DNA of 64,000 bases from Candidatus Heimdallarchaeota archaeon B3_Heim. GTDB taxonomy: Archaea > Asgardarchaeota > Heimdallarchaeia > Hodarchaeales > Hodarchaeaceae. The notes beneath the pieces were generated by a model, which was not told the DNA's origin, ran no database searches, and was given only the letters and a program-made list of their open reading frames with translations. The stretch is taken from contig NJBF01000009.1 in assembly GCA_003144275.1 (NCBI GenBank), positions 30,594-94,593 of the forward strand, in the 5' to 3' direction. The translations under genes were made by a program, and so were the position numbers. Shown piece after piece: positions 8,598 to 18,587 of the stretch; position 1 is the first letter of the stretch; the number at the start of each line of letters is the position of its first letter.

Positions 8598-11500
8598 TTA
8601 GAAGAGCCTCTTAACCTTTCTTTCAATTAGGAAAACTGTCTGAACTGATATTTCTGATGTAAAACGATCAGATTCTTCTGGTAAATCGCCAATTGAGGAA
8701 AAAGGACTCATAATCATGGATCCTGCGCCACCAGTTTGAGTGGTGTACGTAAAGTCCAATATTCTGCTATTATAGGTCGAATCGCCATAATAGAAGATAC
8801 CTCTCGTTCTATCTTGGTTCCATTGTGAAGTATATTCTCGTTCAGTGTAATACCAGACAGTCCATTGACCAGCCACAAGCTCCTCAGCACCTAATTGTTC
8901 TGTTACAAACTCTACAGGCCCATAAGTAGTTGCCCCTATTTGCATATATACACGGATGACCACTGAATCTGTAGAATCAAGGGGATAATTTAACGCTAAG
9001 GTCCAATATCCAGGTTGAAGGCCACTGCCATCAGAAGTTCTATAAACCTCTGCAGCGTGTCCTGTACTAATCGGAGTCATTGATGTATCTGCTTTCCTTA
9101 CCCATACTTCCATGTACCAATACACCGTTTGAGAACCAGTCCATCGACCATTTCTCTCATTTAAAGTTAGAAAACCAGAAGATGGATCAGTTCCTAATTG
9201 TCCATCAGATCTCATGTATCTGTCGGGAGAAACAGTTTGAAAAACAGTAATCGGTGTACTAAACTCGGATATGGCAGGGTCGTCAGAATAGCCAGAAGAG
9301 GTACCAGATGCAAATGTATAACCAAATCTTATGGTGACATTCATATCATTGAGGTCGAAAAATCCTCCACTACTATTGGCATATGTTAAGGTTAGCGTTG
9401 TTGTTTTTCCAATATCAATACTGATTGTATTGTTTAAAACGGCTGTATAGCCACTTATTCCTTCAGAAGGACTAGATATATTTGTCCAACGTGGATCCGT
9501 TCCACCAATACCCGTACCATTTGCATCAATCTGGATTAATTCCGGATCTCCAATATAGAAATCTTTAGTATTATCGGAAAGAGTAGTTGTTATGTTGGTA
9601 ATGACAGCATTGGCATCTGTATCCCCAGTGAAAAGACTATAAATGTCAAATGACATAATATGAGAAGAGTTTCCCCAGACACTTACTGATTTACTGATAT
9701 ATTGGAAAGTAGGCTCATTAGCTACTGAAACTTCAACATCACTTTGTATCGTGTTAATTTGACCAGCATAATCTAAGGCTTCAACACGGATAGATACAGT
9801 TGTCAGTTGTGTGAAATTTCCTCCTTTAATGACACCTTCCCAAACACCATCTTCACCCTTTGATGAATCACCGACATCATGTGACATTTCATATGTAGAA
9901 CTCCAATCTGCTGCACCGATTTTATAGCTTAACCGCACAGTTCCTGTTTCAGTAATGTACCTTTCTGTACTAAATGAAGGATCATTATCATCAACAACTA
10001 CTCGTACAGATACATCTTGACCTGGACCAGTTGGGGAAGATATTGACGGATTAAAGCTCACAGAAGGCGCATTTCGATCATTAATTGTTATATGATAAGG
10101 CGAACTGGCTGAACCATCATTTGTATTGCCTGAGGGGTCTGTTGCATTGATATAATAATCTATCCCATCTATTGTAACATTAGTGGTAGGGATCGAAAAT
10201 GTCCATGTATTTCCCGACTGACTTATATAATTTTCAACTTGCCATGGATCTGGAATAAGCAGACCTGTATCATTTCCTTCTCTCCATACTAGGTTAACCT
10301 GATCAACAGTATCTTCATCTTCCACAGTTACTGATAGAGAAATTACTGGTGGTTGGTCTGAATCGTAATCTACTTCAGTTACTGGTGTATGTTGAGTGAT
10401 ATCAGGTTTTGTGGTATCTAACACTCCTGCTTCTTTATCTCCTGAAAGTGCCGAGTTATCGTCTTCATCAATTGCCAATAAAAAGTAAGTAAGATGACTT
10501 TCCAGAGCACCAGAGTCGACAAAATCCGCTGGAATATTGCCTTGCCAGACATTTCCTGCGGTTTCATCCATTCCAATAGAAGAATAGTCAAGGCTTGTAT
10601 CGTTATATTTGTAATAAATGTATGCTTCAGAAACACTTGAAACAGAAGACCCTGAATCTGTAATTGTGGCTGAAATAGCAAATGATTCTCCCACTTCGGC
10701 AAGGTCTGGACCATTTTTTATACTCGAACCATCTACATTACTGATTACTGGATCGACATAATCATTATCAATAGTGAGATCAGCTAAAGCTGTTATCGAA
10801 CGTGATAAACCAGCATAGTCGTAGACAGTTATATCCATTGAATAATCATCATTTGGAAGTCCCTCTGAACCTCCAAGAGGACTGGTCGAATTTCTTGTAT
10901 TCCAAGTCCATCTCCAGAGAGGTTCAGTAACCGTTTTGGTTGTGATTGCACTTCCACCTCCAAGTGGAAGTACTTCGAAAACAACGCTTTTAACTTCAGA
11001 ATTATCGAAAACAGAGGACGGAGAGACTGTGTGTGTTCTTCGTATAGTTCCCAAAGTAACTGACCCTATAGAAGGTCTATCAGCTGCCAATTTCATATCA
11101 TCTTCGTCAACGATATCGGTTGCTTTCGTTGTATCTATTGTGCTTCTACTTTTAGTTTCTATTACCATTTTATAGTAAATATCATCATCATCATTAACGT
11201 CAGGAAGGGGAAACCGAATATCAATTGGTTCGAAAGTTGTAAGAGGTTCTATAATGTACGAATTCGATGTAGATATATCATCTATACTAGAAGCTCCACT
11301 AACTTCTGTCCACGGCCCTGTTATCAATAAAGAGTAGAATATGTTAAAAGAAACAATCTCAACGTCACCTGTACCCCCATTTGAAAGAACAAGTGTACCG
11401 AGACCATATCCATGACCATCTTCTACAGCTTTTGTCCAGGTACCATCGTAGCTGACATATGCTTCATTTAGCTCAAGTTTGTTTGTTTTTTCAAAAAGTG

Positions 11501-11618
11501 GCATAACTACAAGAAATATGGCGGCACTAGCTGCGACCGCAAGTCCGATGAGTAAAATAACAGCAATAACAGGGGAAATCGCTCGTTTTCTTTTATTATA
11601 AAGAGTAATTAATTTCAA
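8598..11618 (-). CDS. Giant surface protein with archaeal pilin-type N-terminus
   Basis: 1006 residues. The N-terminus has a short basic leader (YNKRKR) followed by AISPVIAVILLIGLAVAASA, the class III signal/hydrophobic domain of archaeal type IV pilins and archaellins. After it come nearly 950 extracellular residues rich in Ser, Thr, Asp and Gly, made of several immunoglobulin/fibronectin-like modules (for example repeated ITDSGSSVSSVSEAYIYYKY- and VEDEDTVDQVNLVWREGND-type segments). Typical pilins are 100-200 residues, so this is a pilin-anchored surface or adhesion protein rather than a standard subunit. The C-terminus (FLIERKVKRLF) is not an obvious anchor. The gene is monocistronic. Confidence 0.75.
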   Translation of the reverse strand: MKLITLYNKRKRAISPVIAVILLIGLAVAASAAIFLVVMPLFEKTNKLELNEAYVSYDGTWTKAVEDGHGYGLGTLVLSNGGTGDVEIVSFNIFYSLLITGPWTEVSGASSIDDISTSNSYIIEPLTTFEPIDIRFPLPDVNDDDDIYYKMVIETKSRSTIDTTKATDIVDEDDMKLAADRPSIGSVTLGTIRRTHTVSPSSVFDNSEVKSVVFEVLPLGGGSAITTKTVTEPLWRWTWNTRNSTSPLGGSEGLPNDDYSMDITVYDYAGLSRSITALADLTIDNDYVDPVISNVDGSSIKNGPDLAEVGESFAISATITDSGSSVSSVSEAYIYYKYNDTSLDYSSIGMDETAGNVWQGNIPADFVDSGALESHLTYFLLAIDEDDNSALSGDKEAGVLDTTKPDITQHTPVTEVDYDSDQPPVISLSVTVEDEDTVDQVNLVWREGNDTGLLIPDPWQVENYISQSGNTWTFSIPTTNVTIDGIDYYINATDPSGNTNDGSASSPYHITINDRNAPSVSFNPSISSPTGPGQDVSVRVVVDDNDPSFSTERYITETGTVRLSYKIGAADWSSTYEMSHDVGDSSKGEDGVWEGVIKGGNFTQLTTVSIRVEALDYAGQINTIQSDVEVSVANEPTFQYISKSVSVWGNSSHIMSFDIYSLFTGDTDANAVITNITTTLSDNTKDFYIGDPELIQIDANGTGIGGTDPRWTNISSPSEGISGYTAVLNNTISIDIGKTTTLTLTYANSSGGFFDLNDMNVTIRFGYTFASGTSSGYSDDPAISEFSTPITVFQTVSPDRYMRSDGQLGTDPSSGFLTLNERNGRWTGSQTVYWYMEVWVRKADTSMTPISTGHAAEVYRTSDGSGLQPGYWTLALNYPLDSTDSVVIRVYMQIGATTYGPVEFVTEQLGAEELVAGQWTVWYYTEREYTSQWNQDRTRGIFYYGDSTYNSRILDFTYTTQTGGAGSMIMSPFSSIGDLPEESDRFTSEISVQTVFLIERKVKRLF

Positions 11619-11897
11619 CTATATGTCTCTCCAAGTAATTCAATAATTTTACAACTAGATATAGAGATTGAAAGAGATTAATTGGAATATCTTCTTTTAA
11701 TCTTTCTTTAATATGAAATATAATATTTCGCTATAAAAGAATTTTGAAACCCCATTTTTTCTGGGAGACTTCTCAAGAATTAGTTTTTTATTCTGGGGTC
11801 TGTTTATTGTAAAATGTACCAAGGTCGTTTTAGTGCAAAAGCAATTTGAAATAGTAATTCTGATCTTCCAAGCATAACCTACTTCATAACATATATA

Positions 11898-13589
11898 ATG
11901 AGAATGATCACCTTGGTATCAAATGTTAACAGCCTCCTTGAATTATATCGTTTAGCCGCTACTGGTAATCCGAATGTTCTTACTCAGCAATTTTGGGGAA
12001 ATATTCCTTCAACGTATGTGGACTTAAAGAAAAGGGTTGCAATACATCAACAATCACAGAACCTGGGGAAATTCCAAGACAATATTGAGGAATTACGTAG
12101 AATTGCATATAATCATAATCGATCAATGGGAACTTTAACACTCGCTGTTAAGGATACATTGGATAATCTTGATTCAGGGCTTTTAGATGTGGGTCATCAA
12201 CCGCTTATTTTCGGTGGTTCCTCTTTTCTCATGAATAAAATTTCATCGGCTGACTGGATTGGTCAATTGACGGGATTGAGTACATTTTTTTTCATTGGTG
12301 ATCATGATTCCATACAAAATGAATTAACAGTAACTCGGTTTCCCCAACCTAATTCTTCTTCGGGTTTACTCATTACTCCTCCCTCGTGGGGTGTACCTGA
12401 CGATACACCGATGCATTACGTACCCGTTCCTTCAGAAAAATGGATAATGGACAGTAAAGAAAAAATTCAAGAGAATTTACGATTGTTGATAAAATATGCG
12501 AAAGTCTTGCCTCATAATCGTACTCTGTTGTCAGAACGGTTTCAATCTTGGTTTGATATTATCAAGGATAGTGCATTTTCTGCTAATGATTTTTCCTCAT
12601 GGAGTCAAAGAATTTGGAGTACTTTATTTATCTTAAGAAATGATTTACATATTTTTCTTACTCCCTCGAGCAATATAAGATATAGAAAACTTATTCGACC
12701 TGCTTTTGAATTCTTATTGACCGAAAAAAATCGAGATCAATATATCGAAACTTTAAATTCCGTATATAATCAAATTATTGGTCATAATCTCACACCAGGT
12801 TTACCTCGGAGAGAAAAAAGCTATGTTCCCTTCTTCTTGGAATGCCTCAAATGCAAAACACATACCAGAGTAGAATTAAAAGTTTTTCAATTAGGTGTTT
12901 TAGAAGGACGGTGTCCTTCTTGTAACGAGGAATATTCATTCTCTTATAATTCAAATAGTCCAGATCTCAGTGAAATTGAGATAAATATAACTCCACGTTC
13001 CGATTCTCGAGCTATGGTGAATAATTTCACATTTCCGATTTTAGTTCATGTAGGAGGGGGAGGAGAAACACAGTACTATTCAGCTGTTATACCTGCCATG
13101 AAAAGACTGAATATAGAACCCCCTATTCTAATCAGGTCGAATAGGATTTATTATAGTACACCTTGGGGTGAAAAATCTGCGTCTGAGGTAGGTAAACCAA
13201 TGTTACAAGAGAAGGTATATAATTGCTTTAAAGCCTACAATGAAGGACAGACAATTTCAGATAAACATTCTGCTCTGGAAGCAATGAGAACACATTTGCA
13301 ACTGGTTTCCCTTGAAAATAACAAATTGTTGGTTCAACATAATGATGAACTAAGAAAAAACCAAGGAGATAAGAAGCTGAGGAGAAAGATACGCAATCTG
13401 GAACTAATGCTTTCTCATAATTATGGTCGATTTACTGCTGGAAAAAATATTCAGGAAGTTTCGTGGAATTGGTTAGATCTTGCGCTATTAACAGGTATTC
13501 ACAATCTCAGCAGCATGTATCAACGCCAGATTAATGAAAAATCTTTCCCAGGCTTTACTTGGTATATTAACACTGGAAAATATACTTAA
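11898..13589 (+). CDS. BshC-like protein (bacillithiol cysteine-ligase family)
   Basis: 563 residues. LIFGGSSFLMNKISSADWI followed by FFIGDHDSIQNELTV matches the ATP-grasp-unlike BshC layout (a Gly-Gly loop, then a G-x-D-H-D motif). FTFPILVHVGGGGETQYYS near residue 380 matches the family's central VGGPGE motif. The C-terminal ~100 residues form a coiled coil, also as in BshC. A CxxC...CxxC zinc ribbon (CLKCKT, CPSCNE) lies near residues 315-345. BshC is assigned to adding cysteine to GlcN-malate in bacillithiol synthesis in Firmicutes; no bshA or bshB is visible here, so the substrate is open. TATA-like ATATATAA lies just before the ATG, so the true start may be slightly downstream. Confidence 0.6.
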   Translation: MRMITLVSNVNSLLELYRLAATGNPNVLTQQFWGNIPSTYVDLKKRVAIHQQSQNLGKFQDNIEELRRIAYNHNRSMGTLTLAVKDTLDNLDSGLLDVGHQPLIFGGSSFLMNKISSADWIGQLTGLSTFFFIGDHDSIQNELTVTRFPQPNSSSGLLITPPSWGVPDDTPMHYVPVPSEKWIMDSKEKIQENLRLLIKYAKVLPHNRTLLSERFQSWFDIIKDSAFSANDFSSWSQRIWSTLFILRNDLHIFLTPSSNIRYRKLIRPAFEFLLTEKNRDQYIETLNSVYNQIIGHNLTPGLPRREKSYVPFFLECLKCKTHTRVELKVFQLGVLEGRCPSCNEEYSFSYNSNSPDLSEIEINITPRSDSRAMVNNFTFPILVHVGGGGETQYYSAVIPAMKRLNIEPPILIRSNRIYYSTPWGEKSASEVGKPMLQEKVYNCFKAYNEGQTISDKHSALEAMRTHLQLVSLENNKLLVQHNDELRKNQGDKKLRRKIRNLELMLSHNYGRFTAGKNIQEVSWNWLDLALLTGIHNLSSMYQRQINEKSFPGFTWYINTGKYT

Positions 13590-13644
13590 AGTTATCTTCA
13601 ACCATTTGAAGTTGTAAAAATTTTTGAATTCGCAAGAAAACGAT

Positions 13645-14958
13645 TTAAGCTTCTTTTTGAAGTAGTTTACCAAGAATTTCCATGCCCTCTAAGATCATTT
13701 GAGAGGATACGAAAGAGAAGCTAATTCGCATACCATTGGTTTTAATCCGATTTCCATGGAGTTTTGAATCACCAGCATTAATAGAATATCCTTTAATTGG
13801 ATAAAATGCTTTTCCTGGTACATATAGGACGTCATTTGGAATGGCCTTATCTTGCATGAACTTTCCTGAGTCGAAAGACTCTTTTTCCATTTGAAACCAG
13901 AAGAAAAATCCTCCAGTTGGGGTGGAGCTAAAGCCATTTGATGGAAAATATGTATCAATCATCTTTTTCATTGCATCTCTACGTTTCTTATATATTTTCA
14001 AGTTATCAGCCAGTACATTATCAATATGGTGTTTGTAATAGATTTCAAGCATTCTTTGAGTAAACGAAGAGGTACAGAGATCAAGATATCCCTTGTCTTT
14101 TATAACTGGGGTCATGATCTCCTCTGGAAGAATTGAGTACCCAAGTCTAAGCACCGCGGCTTCCTTACTACTTGTACGGAGATATGCGACCCATTTATTC
14201 TCAGGATCATATTTTTTAATTGGAGGAGGAATTTTTCCGAACTGAATTTCTCGGTAAGCTGCGTCTTCAATTAAGAGGATTTCATTTTGAACAGCTATAT
14301 CAAAAAGAGCTTTTCTTCTCTTTTCTGGCAAAGTGGTACCTTTAGGATTATCAGAATCTGAAACAACATAAATAGCTTTAGGTGTTCGTTTTAGTTCACG
14401 TTTACATACATTAATTGCTTTTTCAACATGTTCAGGTATGAGACCATCCATATCAGAGGGAACTGTAAGAACGTTTCCACCAAGTTTTGTGACAGGCACA
14501 ACAAATCCGAGATAAGATGGTCTTGCCATTACTATAACATCTTTAGGACGAATTAAAGTATCAAGAAGAGCATATAACATTTGTTGAGAACCTGTCGTAA
14601 TTGCGATGTCATCAGGTCCTCGCGGAATCTCAATGCCATCAATTCTCTTCATTCTCTCTACAAGAACTTTTTTCAGTGATAATAATCCGCTAGTTGGGCC
14701 ATAGTTTAAAATATCAATTCCTGAGATATCAAGGTTGTCTGCAATCTGACGTAGTATTGTTTTGAATGTATCAATTGGTAAGGCTCCAGGTTTTCCTCCT
14801 CCAAAGTAATATTTTACATTATATAGAAGGAGTCTACGAATTTCGCTCTCTGGAACGATTTCTGTCCATTCAGCTAAATTATCATAATAAGGGGGAGTCA
14901 TTTTGATGTACTTCCTAATTAAAGATAAGTCCTCATATTTTTTTTCCTCAATTGGCAT
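13645..14958 (-). CDS. PLP-dependent aminotransferase, class I/II
   Basis: 437 residues, fold type I. It shows GPTSGLLSLKKVL (substrate/PLP N-terminal region), AITTGSQQMLYALLDTL (phosphate cup), VSDSDNPKGTTL in place of the usual P-x-x-x-NPTG, LLIEDAAYREIQF (Asp for the pyridine nitrogen, and Tyr), and TSSKEAAVLRLGY with the Schiff-base Lys. It is closest to the 2-aminoadipate/multi-substrate aminotransferase (LysN/MocR-type) group; the amino-acid substrate cannot be read from sequence. It is convergent with the BshC-like gene. Confidence 0.85.
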   Translation of the reverse strand: MPIEEKKYEDLSLIRKYIKMTPPYYDNLAEWTEIVPESEIRRLLLYNVKYYFGGGKPGALPIDTFKTILRQIADNLDISGIDILNYGPTSGLLSLKKVLVERMKRIDGIEIPRGPDDIAITTGSQQMLYALLDTLIRPKDVIVMARPSYLGFVVPVTKLGGNVLTVPSDMDGLIPEHVEKAINVCKRELKRTPKAIYVVSDSDNPKGTTLPEKRRKALFDIAVQNEILLIEDAAYREIQFGKIPPPIKKYDPENKWVAYLRTSSKEAAVLRLGYSILPEEIMTPVIKDKGYLDLCTSSFTQRMLEIYYKHHIDNVLADNLKIYKKRRDAMKKMIDTYFPSNGFSSTPTGGFFFWFQMEKESFDSGKFMQDKAIPNDVLYVPGKAFYPIKGYSINAGDSKLHGNRIKTNGMRISFSFVSSQMILEGMEILGKLLQKEA

Positions 14959-15528
14959 CTTGATTTTTCAAGAATACTACACATTTCAGAGCATTATAAC
15001 GAAGAAATAGATCATCTCTCAAGGACGAGTGATATATTTTTGAAGAAATTTATAACCTTATCGAACATAGGGGTCAATCAAAAATATGAAATTAAATCTA
15101 TTTATGAAATTTCAATGAATTACATCGCATAATGAGAGAAAAAAACCATTCAACTAAAAGGAATATAAATTTAATGGATTCTATGTATGTTAAATACATG
15201 AATATCGGAATATGAGAATCAAAGTCGTCACAGTTTTTTATCCCAAAAATACATTATATTAAAAATATTGGAGTAACAACACTCGGTAGTGACGAAAATA
15301 AGTATTAACGACTATTTTTATCACAAATTGTAGGAAAATCTCATCTTTTATTAAATTCGAGTATAATTTGGTTATCTAACCAACAATAAGAATTTAAAAT
15401 ATTTTTGAGATCGAAGCGTCTTGAATAATACTACGTCATTTGATTAACAGGATATTAAGTAATCTTGAGGATAAACTCACTCATTGTAGGTGAGATTCTC
15501 GTTCTAGAACTGATGGTTTTTGATAATA
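14959..15528. other. 570-bp intergenic region, divergent promoters
   Basis: AT-rich spacer between the divergent aminotransferase and argS genes. I see no ORF, tRNA-like TPsiC motif or strong hairpin. Several TATA-like stretches occur (for example near 15250-15265 and 15395-15405), but none can be assigned securely. Confidence 0.4.
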
Positions 15529-17442
15529 ATGGAAAAAACGATAAAGAGAGTTCTAAAGCAAGTAATTAAGCCCCATATAGCTATTGACTCTAATATTGAA
15601 CATTTGATTGAAAATTCAATAGAAATCCCTCCTACTTTCGAATTCGGAGAACGATCAACAAATATAGCCTTCAAACTAGCGAGCTTTCTCAAAAAATCTC
15701 CAATGAAAATTGCAGAAGAGTTATCAGGAGAAATTAATAGCATTGTGGATGAGAAATCCCTAATTGTAAAGACCACTTCAGTAAAAGGATATATCAATTT
15801 CTTTATCAATTTTACACCGTTTTTTAATAGTCTCTACTCTCAGATCAAAAAGGAAGGAGTTAATTATGGAGAAAATCAAAGAGGAAATGGCAAAAAGATA
15901 ATTGTGGAGCACACGTCGATCAATCCAGTCAAACCACTACATATTGGGAATTTGAGAAATGCCGTTCTTGGGGATTGTATTGCTAGATTATATAAGAGGA
16001 ACGGATGGGAGGTCGAAATTCAAAATCTTATCGATGATTTTGGTAGGCAAGTAGCCACCTTAATTTGGGGGATACTGAATGGGCACCATCTTGGAGTTAT
16101 TCGTGAAATTAATGAAAAGTATGACGTATGGCTTGGGAAAGTTTACTCACATTGCAATAATATTCTCGCTGAACAAGACTCATGGAACGAGGTTGACAAA
16201 ATTATGATAGATATGCGTCATGATCCTCATATGTACCGGTTTATGAGAAATATTTGTCAAGCGTGTGTAGACAGCAATTTAGAAACGGCCTGGAGATACG
16301 GAATAACTTATGATTATTTGGTTTGGGAGTCAGATATTTCACGATCAGGTGTTTGGGAGGAAACTCTTCGATTATTGGAAAAAAATTCCTCCTTTCGCTG
16401 GGAAAAAGAAGGACCAAATGCTGGCTGCTTTATTGCCAACCTTGGAGAATTAGCCGAATTTCAAGATAAAAAAAATCCAGATAAAGTTTTCATTCGATCT
16501 AATGGAATCCCGACATATGTTGCCCATGATGTTGCACTCCAATTGTGGAAATTCGGGATAGTAAAGGCAAATTTAACAAGCCGAAGTGTTGTTAAACAGA
16601 AGAACGAAGCTGAAGAAACGAGAGATTTATGGACCAGTACTGATTTTCATGTTTCCGGAGAGGCGGAGAAAAGTTTTGGAAAGCCAGATCGTGTGTGTAA
16701 TGTAATCGGGATGGAACAGAATTATGAACAAGAAATTGTACGTTATACCTTAAAGCTTCTTTCATTGAAGAAAGAATTTGTAAATTCTTTTCATATGTCA
16801 TATAAACACGTTTCTGCTCCCCACGCGCGATTTTCAGGAAGGTCAGGAAACTGGCTTGAAGAACGGGCTTGGGCTGATGCAGTATTTGAGGATACTTATG
16901 CAGCTGCGTTTAAAGCAATATCCAAAAAGAGGCTAGATTTAGAAGACGACCCCATCAAAAGAAATTTGATTGTAAACAGTATTACTGCAGCAGCAATACG
17001 TTATTGGTTGATAAAGTTCTCGACTGAAACTGAAATAAAATTTCGAATAGAAGACGCCACGTCACTTGAAGGCGACACTGGTCCCTTTTTAATGTATTCA
17101 AGTGTGCGAGCTACCAAGATTCTAGCCAAACTCTCTAAAATTAAGACTTTTTCAAAGCATGGAAAATATGAGATTACCCAACAAGAAAAAACCTTGATTT
17201 TACAGCTTTACCGTTGTCCTGAGATTGTTAAAAACGCCGCAGATTCTTTTCAACCCCTCATGGTTGCGAAATATGCCTATGATCTTGCTTCTTCATTTAA
17301 TCGTTTCTACGAAACTTCCCGTGTAATTAACGCTAAAACTGCAAAATTGAAACAATTTCGCCTAGCCTTAGTTCAGATTTTTTCTATAGCGATGCAAAAC
17401 TTACTTCATATTCTTGGAATCCCGATTGTAGACGAAATGTAA
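15529..17442 (+). CDS. argS: Arginyl-tRNA synthetase
   Basis: Class I synthetase of about 637 residues charging tRNA-Arg. The N-terminal Add1-like domain is residues 1-110. The signature NPVKPLHIGNLRNAVLGD contains the HIGH-type HIGN motif. The KMSKS region is the degenerate RFSGRSGNWLEE, as in archaeal ArgRS. The C-terminal DALR anticodon-binding domain ends in QNLLHILGIPIVDEM. ATG 15529 is preferred over the upstream in-frame TTG at 15520 because it directly precedes EKTIKRVLKQ. The first gene of a plus-strand run reaching 22154. Confidence 0.93.
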   Translation: MEKTIKRVLKQVIKPHIAIDSNIEHLIENSIEIPPTFEFGERSTNIAFKLASFLKKSPMKIAEELSGEINSIVDEKSLIVKTTSVKGYINFFINFTPFFNSLYSQIKKEGVNYGENQRGNGKKIIVEHTSINPVKPLHIGNLRNAVLGDCIARLYKRNGWEVEIQNLIDDFGRQVATLIWGILNGHHLGVIREINEKYDVWLGKVYSHCNNILAEQDSWNEVDKIMIDMRHDPHMYRFMRNICQACVDSNLETAWRYGITYDYLVWESDISRSGVWEETLRLLEKNSSFRWEKEGPNAGCFIANLGELAEFQDKKNPDKVFIRSNGIPTYVAHDVALQLWKFGIVKANLTSRSVVKQKNEAEETRDLWTSTDFHVSGEAEKSFGKPDRVCNVIGMEQNYEQEIVRYTLKLLSLKKEFVNSFHMSYKHVSAPHARFSGRSGNWLEERAWADAVFEDTYAAAFKAISKKRLDLEDDPIKRNLIVNSITAAAIRYWLIKFSTETEIKFRIEDATSLEGDTGPFLMYSSVRATKILAKLSKIKTFSKHGKYEITQQEKTLILQLYRCPEIVKNAADSFQPLMVAKYAYDLASSFNRFYETSRVINAKTAKLKQFRLALVQIFSIAMQNLLHILGIPIVDEM

Positions 17443-17457
17443 TCAACTATCAATGAG

Positions 17458-18510
17458 ATGCTAATAGTGCTAGAGAAAAAAAAATCCTCTATTTTCCTTT
17501 ATTTGGCTACGTTTATCGTGTTACTCCTCCTCATTCTTTTCATTAATCCTGAAAATCTTATTGACAAATTCTTCCAGATAGGATTGTGGGGAATTATCCT
17601 ATTAGTTATTTTTTATATCATTGACTTAATAGTGCGCACTTATAGATGGAAATTGTTATTGATTGCACAGGGGACTCATTTACCTCTATCATCCTTGATT
17701 CTCCCTGTCTGTTCAGCTTTAGCTATAAATTTATTCACAATTGCTCGTGCAGGAGAGACAGTCAGGATTGTTTCGTTAAAACGAAATAATGATGTAAAAT
17801 ATTCTGATTCCATTTCATCTATTGTTATTGAACAGGTTTTAAGCATTATAGGTTTATTGATTGTTGTAACTGGAAGCTTATTTTTCATAAGTTTTTCTTT
17901 CCAGACGGAAGAAAGCTCGAAAACTGTAGGTCAGCTAATTCTTCTTCTCTTGTTAATTTCAGGAGGAGGACTTTTACTGATAGGGATCATCTTAATGAAA
18001 CCGAGCTTTGTTTACAAGCTTCTCAATTTTTTTCCTGAATTTCTTAAGGATAAACTCACTTCAGCCTTTGAAGCTTTTATTCGGGGTCTTACAGATCTTC
18101 GAACTCAACCCTCCCTTCTATTTCAAGCAATTTTGACTTCTGCCGCAATTTGGACGATTGAAGGTATTATGTTACACATTATTGCTTTGTCCATTTTTCC
18201 ATCCTTTACTCTGACTGATCTTCCGTGGGTAATAGCAGCTTCTTGTGTAGGAAATATTACATTTATAATTCCTATTCTTCCTGGTGCAATGGGTGAATAT
18301 GAAGCGGCCATTGCGCTAGTCTTAAACTATTCTCCAAATTATGTTGACCCTGACCCACTAAAAGTTGCGTCAGTGCCTTTTATAGATCGTGTGGTAAAAT
18401 CATTAATTCTTGGAATTGTGGGTGGATACGCAACATTGCAACTAGGTGGCGCCGAGCTACTTAAGTATCGACGAGATTACACGAAGCTAAACAAAACAGA
18501 AGAATTGTAA
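17458..18510 (+). CDS. Flippase-like integral membrane protein (LPG_synthase_TM / UPF0104)
   Basis: 350 residues with about eight hydrophobic helices. It carries the family hallmarks IDLIVRTYRWKLLL, NLFTIARAGETVRI and the C-terminal FIIPILPGAMGEYEAAIALV. Members include the membrane part of lysylphosphatidylglycerol synthase and archaeal AglD-like proteins involved in lipid or glycolipid transfer. It starts 15 bases after argS, so is probably co-transcribed, and it precedes the lipid gene egsA. A lipid or polyprenol-sugar handling role is inferred. Confidence 0.8.
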   Translation: MLIVLEKKKSSIFLYLATFIVLLLLILFINPENLIDKFFQIGLWGIILLVIFYIIDLIVRTYRWKLLLIAQGTHLPLSSLILPVCSALAINLFTIARAGETVRIVSLKRNNDVKYSDSISSIVIEQVLSIIGLLIVVTGSLFFISFSFQTEESSKTVGQLILLLLLISGGGLLLIGIILMKPSFVYKLLNFFPEFLKDKLTSAFEAFIRGLTDLRTQPSLLFQAILTSAAIWTIEGIMLHIIALSIFPSFTLTDLPWVIAASCVGNITFIIPILPGAMGEYEAAIALVLNYSPNYVDPDPLKVASVPFIDRVVKSLILGIVGGYATLQLGGAELLKYRRDYTKLNKTEEL

Positions 18511-18587
18511 ACCTTATCAAACTTGGTGAATTATCTGTAATTGAATAGACCGATTGTCATTTAGTTTAAGTTAAGAAGCTAGTCATA

